Numbered from the stretch's first letter, positions 1-6,323 are shown. The stretch: 6,810 nt of DNA from Chitinophagaceae bacterium (GCA_025455665.1 JALOMC010000142.1:1-6810), one strand, 5' to 3'. Program-made: numbers and translations. The notes: generated by a model from the letters alone, not told the origin.

Positions 1-378
1 CGGACTGCCAAACTTCACATGACAATCATTGATCCAGGCTTCTACGCCACGTCCGGCATGCTCCTTTACATGGGTGAGGTGCTGGGGTGGTGCAGCCAGA
101 TACTGCAGTACTGCCCGGCTGAGTGGATGCGTGGTTTGCGCCGCTACCGATGCCAACATCCAGGCCAATTCTTCTGTAATCGGATCGCCCTTGGCCTCCA
201 CATCAAACTGTTTGCCATCGGTGAGGGTACCTGTTTTATCAAACACCAGGTGATTCACTTTCACCATTCGCTCTACCACTGCCGCATTGCGTACATAAAA
301 GCCCGCCCGGTCAAAAACCCGAATAACATGACTATTCGTAAACGAATTGCTTAGCAGCAAGGCGCAAGGGCAGGCCCC
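1..378 (-). pseudogene. ccoI: Out-of-frame continuation of the CcoI-type ATPase (CPC motif to P- and N-domain), running off the left edge
   Basis: Read one frame over from the upstream part, this stretch is open without a stop to the window edge, giving about 125 residues. It begins with the copper-site motif ACPCALLLSNSFT. The phosphorylation motif DKTGTLTDG follows at about 240-214, with Asp as the phosphorylated residue. Next comes the nucleotide-domain HP motif in TTHPLSR at about 136-116, and then HAGRGVEAWI, the usual glycine motif of the N-domain. Order and spacing are those of an intact P1B ATPase, so the gene was functional very recently or still is. The end of the P-domain (GDGxND) and the last membrane helices would lie off the left edge. 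An ATG inside it could start translation, but the product would lack the pore helices and make no sense alone. Confidence 0.85.
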
Positions 379-1757
379 ACAATAAGGGCTGCTGTTACTA
401 CGGTCCATACTTTCGATGCATCGGCCATAGCCCAGTACAGCGCTGCAGCTGCCGTAAGCGAAAACAAAACAATGGTGAAATATCTGCTAACTGTGTGTAC
501 CCACGAATCATGCTGGTTCTCGTCCGATCGCATACTCTCCCTGTTCCATAAATTGGTCAGGTAGCTCTGGCTCACATCCTTTATCAGCAGCAGTTCTACC
601 TTGCCTGCCATCTGCCTGCCACCAGCGTAAATGATTTCACTGATTTTCTTTTCTACCGGTAAGCTTTCTCCCGTTACAAAACTGTAGTCAATAGCAGCCT
701 CGCCGCGTACCAGGATGCCATCGGCAGGTACTATTTCCTGGCTGTGAATGATGATGCTATCGCCACTGCGCAGATCGGGTAGCGGCACGGGTGTTTCTAC
801 CCCCGCCACCAGCTTATTTACAGCTATCGGAAAATAAGAAGTGTAGTCACGATCGAAACTGAGCGACTGCTGGGTACGATCTTGCAATATGCGCCCCACC
901 AGCATGAAAAAAACAATACCACTCATGCTATCGAGATAGCCGGCACCCGTGCCACTTACAATTTCGAAAACGCTGCGACCAAAGGTGATGACAATAGCCA
1001 GTGCAATGGGCGCATCGATATTGAGAAAGCCAGTACGCAAACCTGCCCACCCGCTGGCAAAAAACTCCCGGGCACTATAAAAAAATACCGGTAAACTAAG
1101 TAAGAGATTGAGCCATCGAAACACCGGTGTAAGGTCATAGTCGGCCGTTACACCATCCAGGCCTACATACTCAGGAAAGCTGAGCAGCATAATATTGCTA
1201 AAACAAAAGCCGGCTACCCCCAGCCGATACAGCCGGCTGCGATTGAATAAATTGCGTGGCTTTTTATCAAGGTCGTTGAGGCTGATATGCGGCTCGTACC
1301 CAATACTCGTCAGTAGTTCGGCCAGCTGCCGCAGCGTCACGCTTTTTTCGTTGAAAAGTATGGTCAGTTCTTTCTTCGGAAAATCAACTCTGCTATTCAG
1401 TACGCCTTCATTCAGCTTGTACAAATGCTCCAGCAGCCACAAGCAGCTGCTGCAATGCATTTGCGGCAGGTAAAAGGTCACCTGGGTTTGGTTCTCGTCG
1501 GAAAACTGTACCAGCCGCTGCCGTATATCAGCATTTTCTAAAAAAGCAAACTTATCATGCCGCACCTGTACCCGTTGGTTGATACCAGGCTTGCTGGCAT
1601 GGTCGTAATACTCACACAAGCCATGCTGGTTCAGCACCTGGTACACTGTTTTGCAGCCAGCACAGCAAAAAGGTTTTTCATCGTACACAATTGGCTGGGG
1701 TGGTAATTCTTCGCCGCAATGAAAGCATTGCACTGCTATTTGGGTGCTGGTTTCCAT
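351..1757 (-). CDS. ccoI: CcoI/FixI-type copper-translocating P-type ATPase, N-terminal 468 residues before a frameshift
   Basis: This is the N-terminal two thirds of an inner-membrane P1B ATPase that exports copper for cbb3 cytochrome oxidase assembly. Visible in order: a cysteine-rich CcoI-type metal domain (C11/C14, then C31, C32, C35); a heavy-metal-associated domain with the MHCSSC motif at 100-105; membrane segments at about 178-200, 212-228, 248-267 and 279-291; the actuator domain with TGES at 362-365; and two further membrane segments at about 426-445 and 450-461. The frame ends as ALIVGPALAPCC-stop, where the family has the CPC motif. The motif ACPCALLLS is present one frame over, so the stop is an artefact of a one-base loss at 375-378. 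I chose the ATG at 1757; a TTG at 1784 would only add nine residues and starts inside a hairpin. It lies 111 bp downstream of the hemerythrin-like gene on the same strand. The family assignment is secure; whether the gene works depends on the frameshift being real. Confidence 0.9.
   Translation of the reverse strand: METSTQIAVQCFHCGEELPPQPIVYDEKPFCCAGCKTVYQVLNQHGLCEYYDHASKPGINQRVQVRHDKFAFLENADIRQRLVQFSDENQTQVTFYLPQMHCSSCLWLLEHLYKLNEGVLNSRVDFPKKELTILFNEKSVTLRQLAELLTSIGYEPHISLNDLDKKPRNLFNRSRLYRLGVAGFCFSNIMLLSFPEYVGLDGVTADYDLTPVFRWLNLLLSLPVFFYSAREFFASGWAGLRTGFLNIDAPIALAIVITFGRSVFEIVSGTGAGYLDSMSGIVFFMLVGRILQDRTQQSLSFDRDYTSYFPIAVNKLVAGVETPVPLPDLRSGDSIIIHSQEIVPADGILVRGEAAIDYSFVTGESLPVEKKISEIIYAGGRQMAGKVELLLIKDVSQSYLTNLWNRESMRSDENQHDSWVHTVSRYFTIVLFSLTAAAALYWAMADASKVWTVVTAALIVGPALAPCC
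375..378 (-). other. Frameshift point in ccoI: G run one base short
   Basis: The minus strand reads GTG GGG CCT GCC here. Adding one G (GTG GGG GCC TGC CCT TGC) restores the expected V-G-A-C-P-C and joins the two open halves of the ATPase. The lesion is therefore localised to a run of four G residues (CCCC on the plus strand). A sequencing or assembly error, a recent inactivating mutation, and a -1 ribosomal slip on GGG are all possible; the homopolymer context favours the first. Confidence 0.85.
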
Positions 1758-1786
1758 GTTTGTTCCGTTTTTCCCCTTTACCAAAA

Positions 1787-1808
1787 CAGCCGGTTGTAGT
1801 ACCGGCTG
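1787..1808 (-). terminator. Hairpin between the hemerythrin-like gene and ccoI
   Basis: CAGCCGGT (1787-1794) and ACCGGCTG (1801-1808) form a perfect 8-bp stem with a 6-nt loop. In the direction of transcription the stem is followed by TTTT and then GG, so it resembles a weak intrinsic terminator or an attenuating leader structure. It sits about 30 bp before the ccoI ATG and could uncouple ccoI from the gene upstream or shape its leader. Function is inferred from shape only. Confidence 0.4.
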
Positions 1809-1868
1809 CTATTATTCGCTTTATGCTGTCAGCGGGCCGTAAATATGATGGGCATTGGGCCAGCCGCT

Positions 1869-2372
1869 TCAGCAGCCATATAGCTTGTGTAGCCGTGGCA
1901 GTAGCACATTTTCTTTCAGGTAAATCGATTGGCTGATCATTTGATCAATCAAAAAAAGTTCTTCGAAAAACAAGCGGGTATCGGCGTCCCACTCTGGTTT
2001 CAGTATAAAGTTATTAGCCACCTGCCGCAGCCTTTCGATGATGCTGATGATCTTTTTATTCTTGTCGCGGATCATTTGTACCGGCACCTGGCTGACGGCT
2101 CCGGCACGGCCAGCTCCCAGCTTATCTATCACCGAAAAGATAATCAACCGATCATTGCGTATCACCTGCTCTACTTCCTCTTTGAGGCGGGAAAACAGTA
2201 AATGGGCCACGCTCATTTTTTCCGGATCGATATCGGAATGCTGCAACATAGAGGCTTGGTGCTCTAGCGCACTGAGGGCCTGCTGGAGCGGCGTGTAATA
2301 TTTTTGATCGATGTAGTGACAGAGTTGCGGCGGCGACAATTCATTCACTTCTACCAGGTGCGATGCCAACAT
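1869..2372 (-). CDS. Hemerythrin-fold protein related to the C-terminal domain of RIC (YtfE/ScdA), metal ligands largely lost
   Basis: A 167-residue, mostly helical soluble protein with no signal peptide or membrane segment. Its layout follows the four-helix bundle of RIC (repair of iron centres) proteins: LKEEVEQVIRNDRLIIFSVI (63-82) aligns with the YtfE stretch around SSHMMKEEQILFP, and SIYLKENVLLPR (149-160) with HISLENNVLFPR. The N-terminal DUF542 domain of YtfE is absent. By this by-eye alignment most diiron ligands are replaced: Tyr26, Val70, Asp74, Arg102, Ser149 and Lys153 stand where His, His, Glu, His, His and Glu would be; only His45 could still match. A standard diiron site therefore looks impossible, so a structural, regulatory or partner-binding role is more likely than iron-sulfur repair. 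It lies between an fnr-like gene and ccoI on one strand, which suggests a part in low-oxygen or nitrosative response. The fold call is moderate; function is unknown. Confidence 0.6.
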   Translation of the reverse strand: MLASHLVEVNELSPPQLCHYIDQKYYTPLQQALSALEHQASMLQHSDIDPEKMSVAHLLFSRLKEEVEQVIRNDRLIIFSVIDKLGAGRAGAVSQVPVQMIRDKNKKIISIIERLRQVANNFILKPEWDADTRLFFEELFLIDQMISQSIYLKENVLLPRLHKLYGC

Positions 2373-2441
2373 AAGGACAGGAATTATGGTGGTACGAAGC
2401 TATTGGTACACCTGTAGGGTAATGGTGACTGAACGCAAGCA

Positions 2442-2465
2442 AAAGCATGATTAAAGTCATGTTTT
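2442..2465. promoter_or_regulatory. Candidate Crp/Fnr-family operator (ATGA-N6-TCAT core)
   Basis: CATGA (2446-2450) and TCATG (2457-2461) are inverted copies six bases apart, the TGA-N6-TCA geometry used by Crp (TGTGA-N6-TCACA) and Fnr (TTGA-N6-TCAA) proteins. The arms extend further out as AAAG and TTTT with one mismatch or wobble. It lies about 80 bp upstream of the hemerythrin-like start and downstream of the fnr terminator, so it would act on the hemerythrin-like gene. The neighbouring regulator has the Glu197/Arg201 pair that reads TGA half sites. An AT-rich RNA hairpin is the alternative reading. Confidence 0.45.
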
Positions 2466-2471
2466 GAGCAA

Positions 2472-2497
2472 CAAAAAAGGGTACCACAGTACCCTTT
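2472..2497 (-). terminator. Rho-independent terminator of the Crp/Fnr-family gene
   Basis: AAAGGGTAC (2476-2484), loop CACA, and GTACCCTTT (2489-2497) make a perfect 9-bp stem. On the minus strand the hairpin ends in TTTTTT then G, the classical U tract. It lies 55 bp past the stop of the regulator gene and ahead of the hemerythrin-like gene, so the latter probably has its own promoter. In the plus direction the U tract is poor and no plus-strand gene precedes it. Confidence 0.8.
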
Positions 2498-2551
2498 CCT
2501 ATTAGCAGCAATCGCAGTTATTACAACGCCGGCCGTTGGCCAAAAGCCCCG

Positions 2552-3259
2552 CTAATCGTTCAAATTAGCCACGCGGGCCAGCTCACGCATGTCTTTAATG
2601 GCTATGCGCTTGCCAGATAATTCAATGACTTCTTCTCTGTTTAGTTCGCTCAGCAGCCTGATAGCGGTTTCAGTAGCAGTACCTACCAGGTTGGCTATTT
2701 CTTCGCGGGTGAGCTGAACTGCTATAAAAGTGCTATCGGGCTCAAATCCGTAGGTTTCCTTCAAAAAAAGCAAGGTTTCGGCCAGGCGCTCCCGTACCGG
2801 CTTTTGTGCCAGGTGGGTCAGCTTTACTTCTGCCTCTCGCAGTTGATTGCTCAGCAGTTTCATCACTTCAAAGCTCAACGAATTATCAGATTTTAGTGTC
2901 CGCATGAATACTTCGCGGGGAACGAAGCATATCTGCGAATCTTCCAGCACGGTGGCGGTAGCGTTATAGCGTTCGTTTACCAGCATGCTTCGGTAGCCCA
3001 GCACATCGCCATCACGTGCCATGCGCACTATTTGCTCTTTGCCCTCGTCGCCTATGATTGAAAGTTTGATTTTTCCCTTGTTGACGCAATAAATACCAAA
3101 TGGGTGGCCTCCTTCGTGAAACACCACCTGGCCTTTTTTGTAAACCGAGCAAGTTTTTGAATTGCTGATTTCATCGAGATGTTCGCCATGGGTGCTGCAA
3201 AAAACTGAATACTGACGCTTATCGCATCTGCTGCAGTCGACGTGCTCGAATGTCTTCAT
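2552..3259 (-). CDS. fnr: Crp/Fnr-family transcriptional regulator with N-terminal cysteine cluster (FNR-like)
   Basis: A 235-residue dimeric DNA-binding regulator. Residues about 30-125 form the cyclic-nucleotide-type beta barrel (VVFHEGGHPFGIYCVNKG, then DGDVLG at 83-88), followed by the long dimerisation helix (about 127-152) and a winged helix at about 155-230. The recognition helix reads GTATETAIRLLSEL (193-206); Glu197 and Arg201 match the pair by which FNR and CRP contact the TGA half site. The N-terminus has Cys9 and Cys12 (CxxC) and Cys21, with further cysteines at 37, 58 and 111, so an oxygen- or NO-sensitive iron-sulfur cluster is plausible, although spacing differs from E. coli FNR. 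The barrel lacks an obvious cAMP-binding signature. The ATG at 3259 is the natural start. Its position upstream of ccoI on the same strand is the arrangement I associate with Bacteroidota FNR regulators of cbb3 oxidase genes. The family is certain; the cluster is inferred. Confidence 0.88.
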   Translation of the reverse strand: MKTFEHVDCSRCDKRQYSVFCSTHGEHLDEISNSKTCSVYKKGQVVFHEGGHPFGIYCVNKGKIKLSIIGDEGKEQIVRMARDGDVLGYRSMLVNERYNATATVLEDSQICFVPREVFMRTLKSDNSLSFEVMKLLSNQLREAEVKLTHLAQKPVRERLAETLLFLKETYGFEPDSTFIAVQLTREEIANLVGTATETAIRLLSELNREEVIELSGKRIAIKDMRELARVANLND

Positions 3260-3413
3260 GAGTTGCTTTTTTGTTGATTCCGGGTAAGCAATGATCAGTC
3301 ACTGCAAAGGAATTGAGGGTTGCGCACTGATGTAGATGTAAGTTGATGATTCTTTCTAATAAATGAATCTTCTGTTAGGTAAAGCCGCAGATTGCCTTAA
3401 ACAAAACCAGTTT

Positions 3414-3444
3414 TTGGTGACATGACTGCGGCCTTGTAGGTTTG
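3414..3444 (+). promoter_or_regulatory. Bacteroidota-type promoter of the enoyl-CoA hydratase gene
   Basis: TTG at 3414-3416 (inside TTTTTGG) and TAGGTTTG at 3437-3444 are separated by 20 bp, matching the Bacteroidota primary sigma pattern TTG-N19/20-TAnnTTTG exactly. Transcription would start around 3448-3451, only a few bases before the ATG at 3457, so the mRNA has almost no leader. The TTG at 3442 lies inside the -7 element and cannot be the start codon if this promoter is used. Confidence 0.7.
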
Positions 3445-3456
3445 AAAAAAAAGAAT

Positions 3457-4236
3457 ATGTATCAGCAAATATTGACCGAAGTTCAACAAGGCACAATGGT
3501 GATTACCATTAACCGGCCCGATAAGCTAAATGCACTGAATAAGGAAGTAATACAGGAGCTAAGCCAGGCGCTGGATGAAGTACTGCACCGCAACGATGTA
3601 CAATCGGCCGTGATAACCGGTGCTGGCGCCAAAGCGTTTGTAGCCGGTGCCGATATCAGCGAGTTTCCGCACCTGGACGCAGCAGCAGGCAGGCAGCTGG
3701 CAGCCTTTGGGCAAGAAGCAGTATTTAGCAAAATAGAAAATGCCAGCAAGCCGATTGTAGCGGCTATCAATGGCTTTGCGCTGGGTGGCGGCTGCGAGCT
3801 GGCCATGGCCTGCCATTTCAGGCTGGCAGCCGCCAACGCCCGGTTTGGCCAGCCCGAAGTGAACCTGGGCCTGATACCCGGCTACGGCGGCACACAGCGG
3901 CTGGTGCAGCTGGTGGGCAAGGGCAAGGCGACGGAGCTGCTGCTGACAGGACAAATGATAGGTGCCGATGAAGCCCTGCAACTGGGTTTGGTGAACTATG
4001 TAACTGCCCCAGAGGAACTGCTGCACAAAACCATGGAACTACTGCAAACCATTCACAGCAAGGCACCGCTGGCTGTAAAGGCCATATTGGACCTTGTAAA
4101 TACCGCCACCTATCAGCCCGCCTCGGGCCTGGCGGCCGAGGTAGCTGCCTTTGGCCAACTGTTTGATACAGCCGATGTAAAGGAAGGCACCGCAGCATTT
4201 TTGGAAAAACGCAAACCCACATTTACCGGTAGATAA
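3457..4236 (+). CDS. Enoyl-CoA hydratase (crotonase family)
   Basis: A 259-residue cytoplasmic crotonase-fold enzyme, the usual length for a single-domain enoyl-CoA hydratase. It adds water across the trans-2 double bond of enoyl-CoA in fatty-acid or amino-acid degradation. The first oxyanion-hole segment is AFVAGADISEF (60-70) and the second is ALGGGCELAMAC (108-119). Glu114 in GGGCE and Glu134 in FGQPE are the two catalytic glutamates of true hydratases, spaced 20 residues apart as in rat mitochondrial enzyme, and GLIPGYGGTQRL (138-149) follows. The C-terminus EGTAAFLEKRKPTF is typical of the family. I start at the ATG at 3457 because an upstream TTG lies in the promoter. It is divergent from the fnr-like gene and convergent with tatD, and appears to be transcribed alone. 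No other beta-oxidation gene is in view, so substrate chain length is not assignable. Confidence 0.93.
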   Translation: MYQQILTEVQQGTMVITINRPDKLNALNKEVIQELSQALDEVLHRNDVQSAVITGAGAKAFVAGADISEFPHLDAAAGRQLAAFGQEAVFSKIENASKPIVAAINGFALGGGCELAMACHFRLAAANARFGQPEVNLGLIPGYGGTQRLVQLVGKGKATELLLTGQMIGADEALQLGLVNYVTAPEELLHKTMELLQTIHSKAPLAVKAILDLVNTATYQPASGLAAEVAAFGQLFDTADVKEGTAAFLEKRKPTFTGR

Positions 4237-4420
4237 GTGCTGCCTGCTACCGCCCTGCCAACCGGCCGCGGCTGCTGCTGAGGCGTGTACCACAGGCCAT
4301 GGCATGCGGGACTGAGCGGCGGGGCCGCCGTGGCGGCTTGCGCTGGCGTGCCGTGCACCACGCGAAGGCCCGAACTGCTGCCGATGCCTGCACCTGGCCG
4401 AGATGCCCAAATACACGATG
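4237..4420. other. GC-rich spacer between convergent genes, no gene recognised
   Basis: By hand count 130 of 184 bases are G or C (about 71%), rising to about 74% in 4241-4400, unlike the other spacers here. Frames stay open by chance but none gives a recognisable protein. It holds alternative short hairpins: CGGCG/CGCCG (4317-4321 with 4326-4330), GCCGCC/GGCGGC (4324-4329 with 4332-4337, mutually exclusive with the first) and GCGTG/CACGC (4346-4350 with 4359-4363). No U tract follows them, so ordinary intrinsic termination is not supported. A dispersed repeat, a structured RNA or a remnant of foreign sequence are options. Confidence 0.5.
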
Positions 4421-5185
4421 CTAATGACGAAATAGGGCGAGGGCATTGGCCGTGGTAGTAGCAGCAATTTCTTCGGCCGGCAGCTGATACACCTGGCATA
4501 GCCGGGCTACTATGTATTGTAGGTAGCTGCTTTCATTGCGCTGGCCGCGGTGCGGTACCGGGGTCAGGTAGGGTGCATCGGTTTCCAGCACCAGGGCGCT
4601 GAGCGGCAGCCGGGCCAGCACCTCGGCGAGGCCCGCATTTTTGTAGGTGACGACGCCGCCGATGCCCAGTAAAAAGCCGGCATCGAGTATTTGCACAGCA
4701 CTCTCGTAGCTGCCGCTGAAGCAATGAAAAATACCACGGAGGCCACGGCCCTGGTACTCCCGCACCACATTGATGGTGTCCTGCATGGCATTGCGGGTGT
4801 GAATGACGATGGGCAGCTGGTACTGCAGCGCCCACTCGGTTTGGATGCGGAAGGCTTCGAACTGCTGCTGTGTGTAGGTTTTATCCCAGTAAAAATCGAG
4901 GCCTATTTCGCCCAGTGCCGGGTAGCTGGCCTGGCCCAGCAGGCGTTCTACTACCGTCAGTTCCTCTTTGTACTGATCATTGACCGAGCATGGATGCAGC
5001 CCTGGCATCATGAAACAATCGGCATGAGCGGCTGCCATGGCCTGCATACGCGGCACCACTTCGGCATCGATGCCGGGCAAATAAAATCGCTGTACCCCTA
5101 GCTGCCGGGCCCGCTCAAGCATGGCGTCGCGGTCGGCATCGAAAGCAGGCTGGTACAAATGGCAGTGAGTATCAATGAGTTTCAC
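4421..5185 (-). CDS. tatD: TatD-family metal-dependent hydrolase (deoxyribonuclease-like)
   Basis: A 254-residue cytoplasmic amidohydrolase-fold enzyme of the TatD/YcfH/YabD group, whose characterised members are metal-dependent nucleases or D-aminoacyl-tRNA deacylases. All family metal ligands are present: His7 and His9 in DTHCHL, Glu93 in GEIGLDFYWD, His129 in IHTRNA, His154 in FHCFSGS and Asp203 in ETDAPYLTP. The following PHRGQRNES (211-219) is the family's substrate-site loop. Length is normal. The start is a GTG at 5185, placed by homology because MKLIDTHCHL is the standard TatD N-terminus; no in-frame ATG lies close by. It faces the enoyl-CoA hydratase tail to tail across the GC-rich spacer and is divergent from the lipoprotein gene. 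The specific paralogue (tatD versus ycfH) cannot be told from this window, and the physiological substrate is open. Confidence 0.93.
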   Translation of the reverse strand: MKLIDTHCHLYQPAFDADRDAMLERARQLGVQRFYLPGIDAEVVPRMQAMAAAHADCFMMPGLHPCSVNDQYKEELTVVERLLGQASYPALGEIGLDFYWDKTYTQQQFEAFRIQTEWALQYQLPIVIHTRNAMQDTINVVREYQGRGLRGIFHCFSGSYESAVQILDAGFLLGIGGVVTYKNAGLAEVLARLPLSALVLETDAPYLTPVPHRGQRNESSYLQYIVARLCQVYQLPAEEIAATTTANALALFRH

Positions 5186-5368
5186 CTTCGGAAATATTAA
5201 ATGCTGTGACGGACCAATAAGGGCCGGGAGCTGCGAAAATAGCGGGAACCTGCCGGCTACTGCACCAGGCAGCTGCGAGTTGAGCAGCAGGGCTTTTTAC
5301 TTTTTTTAAGAACTGTGTTAAACCCGTGTGATAGCCACAGGTCATAGAGGCACAAAAACCAACAACGT
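5186..5368. promoter_or_regulatory. Divergent intergenic region between tatD and the lipoprotein gene
   Basis: No gene is seen. It must hold promoters for both flanking genes. TATTTTCG on the minus strand (5241-5234) matches seven of eight bases of the Bacteroidota -7 element, about 50 bp before the tatD GTG, but no TTG sits at the right distance. On the plus strand, GCTGC/GCAGC (5272-5276 with 5284-5288) can pair ahead of a T-rich run (5294-5307). No convincing plus-strand promoter was found. Treat these as weak candidates. Confidence 0.3.
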
Positions 5369-6292
5369 ATGATACGCAAGCCACTACAACTTGCCCTCGC
5401 TGCCACTGCTTTACTTGCTACCCTGACGATGACGAGCTGCCAAAAACAAGTGAACAACAACAGTACTACCGAAGACCAAACCGAAACGGTGATGCTGAGT
5501 GCCGAAGATGACGCCGAGGCCGAAATCACATTTGGCGAAGCCGGTGACCAGGCCATTGGAGCGGACGCCGAGAGCGGCCTGGGCCAAATTGATTTGTTTG
5601 CCGGTGCCAATACCGGCAATGCCGACGACCCGGCCGACTACGGCCAGGAAACTACCGACAGTGCCTTTAATGGCAACCGTTGCTTCCGCATTACGGTATC
5701 GCCCCGCGATCCTGGCGCTTTCCCAAAAACCATTACAATAGACTATGGCACTGGCTGCAAAGGCCGCGATGGCAAGGTGCGTAGTGGTAAAATAGTAACG
5801 GTATACAGCAAGCCACTGGTAGTACCGGGCGCTACTGCCGTCACAGAATTTGTGAACCACTACGTAGACTCAGTGAAAGTAGAAGGCCGCCTGAGCATTA
5901 AAAACAACAGTACCAGCGCCACACTGGTAATCACCCGTACCGTACAAGGCGGCAAACTGACCAAGCCCAACGGCAACTACATCAAGTGGGAAGCTACCCA
6001 CACGCATACGCAAACTGCCGGGCTGGGCACACCGGGCTTTCCCCGCGATGATGAGTGGACCATAACCGGCGGTGCCCGTGGCGAACGCAGCCGCAATGGC
6101 AACCTGGTAACCTGGAGCCGGGTGATAGTAGAACCGCTTCACAAAGCATTTACCTGCCGCTGGATAGACAAAGGCATTGTGAAAATAACCGTGAACAACC
6201 AGGAAGCACTGCTCAATTTCGGTAACGGCACCTGCGACAACAAAGCCACTATTGCCAAGGACGGCATCAGGAGAGAAATCACACTTCGCTGA
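5369..6292 (+). CDS. Secreted lipoprotein of unknown function, conserved Bacteroidota type
   Basis: A 307-residue precursor. Residues 1-23 form a lipoprotein signal peptide: a basic start (MIRK), a hydrophobic stretch and the lipobox MTSC, so signal peptidase II should cut before Cys24 and leave a lipid-anchored envelope protein. Residues 33-97 are acidic and low in complexity (EDDAEAE, ADDPAD), probably a flexible tether. From about 104 on it looks like a beta-rich domain, with IDYGTGCKGRDGKVRSGKI (124-142), NGNYIKW (201-207), EWTITGGARG (229-238) and LNFGNGTCDN (282-291). Cys105, Cys130, Cys263 and Cys289 could form two disulfides. I recall similar hypothetical proteins with the YGxGC, RxGKI and GxGxCD signatures across Bacteroidota, but know no function for them. 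It seems to be a single-gene unit, with a terminator just past its stop. The lipoprotein call is firm. Confidence 0.85.
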   Translation: MIRKPLQLALAATALLATLTMTSCQKQVNNNSTTEDQTETVMLSAEDDAEAEITFGEAGDQAIGADAESGLGQIDLFAGANTGNADDPADYGQETTDSAFNGNRCFRITVSPRDPGAFPKTITIDYGTGCKGRDGKVRSGKIVTVYSKPLVVPGATAVTEFVNHYVDSVKVEGRLSIKNNSTSATLVITRTVQGGKLTKPNGNYIKWEATHTHTQTAGLGTPGFPRDDEWTITGGARGERSRNGNLVTWSRVIVEPLHKAFTCRWIDKGIVKITVNNQEALLNFGNGTCDNKATIAKDGIRREITLR

Positions 6293-6323
6293 TAAGCGCT
6301 TTACCAACTTGCACCCCACCAAC

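Noticed and set aside
1758..1784. TTG start giving a nine-residue longer CcoI
   Set aside because: It lies against the hairpin and adds no conserved sequence; the ATG at 1757 directly precedes the cysteine-rich domain.
1934..1952. TGATCATTTGATCA inverted repeat resembling an Fnr box
   Set aside because: It lies inside the coding region of the hemerythrin-like gene and lacks the TGA-N6-TCA spacing.
1929..2298. Plus-strand frames opposite the hemerythrin-like gene
   Set aside because: No recognisable product; the minus frame has a coherent helical protein with family resemblance.
3305..3312. TTCCTTTG on the minus strand as a -7 element for the fnr-like gene
   Set aside because: It lacks the key TA and no TTG lies about 20 bp upstream.
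3442..3456. TTG start giving a five-residue longer enoyl-CoA hydratase (MKKKN-)
   Set aside because: The TTG is part of a matching -7 promoter element; the ATG at 3457 fits the family start.
4039..4499. Long open minus-strand frames across the GC-rich spacer and the tail of tatD
   Set aside because: They overlap well-supported genes, have low-complexity Ala/Pro/Arg composition, and stay open because of high GC; no domain is recognisable.
5328..5341. TGTGATAGCCACA resembling a CRP site upstream of the lipoprotein gene
   Set aside because: The spacing between half sites is too short (three instead of six bases).
5411..5860. Open minus-strand frame of about 149 residues opposite the lipoprotein gene
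   Set aside because: It is antisense to a gene with a clear signal peptide and lipobox and shows no motif of its own.
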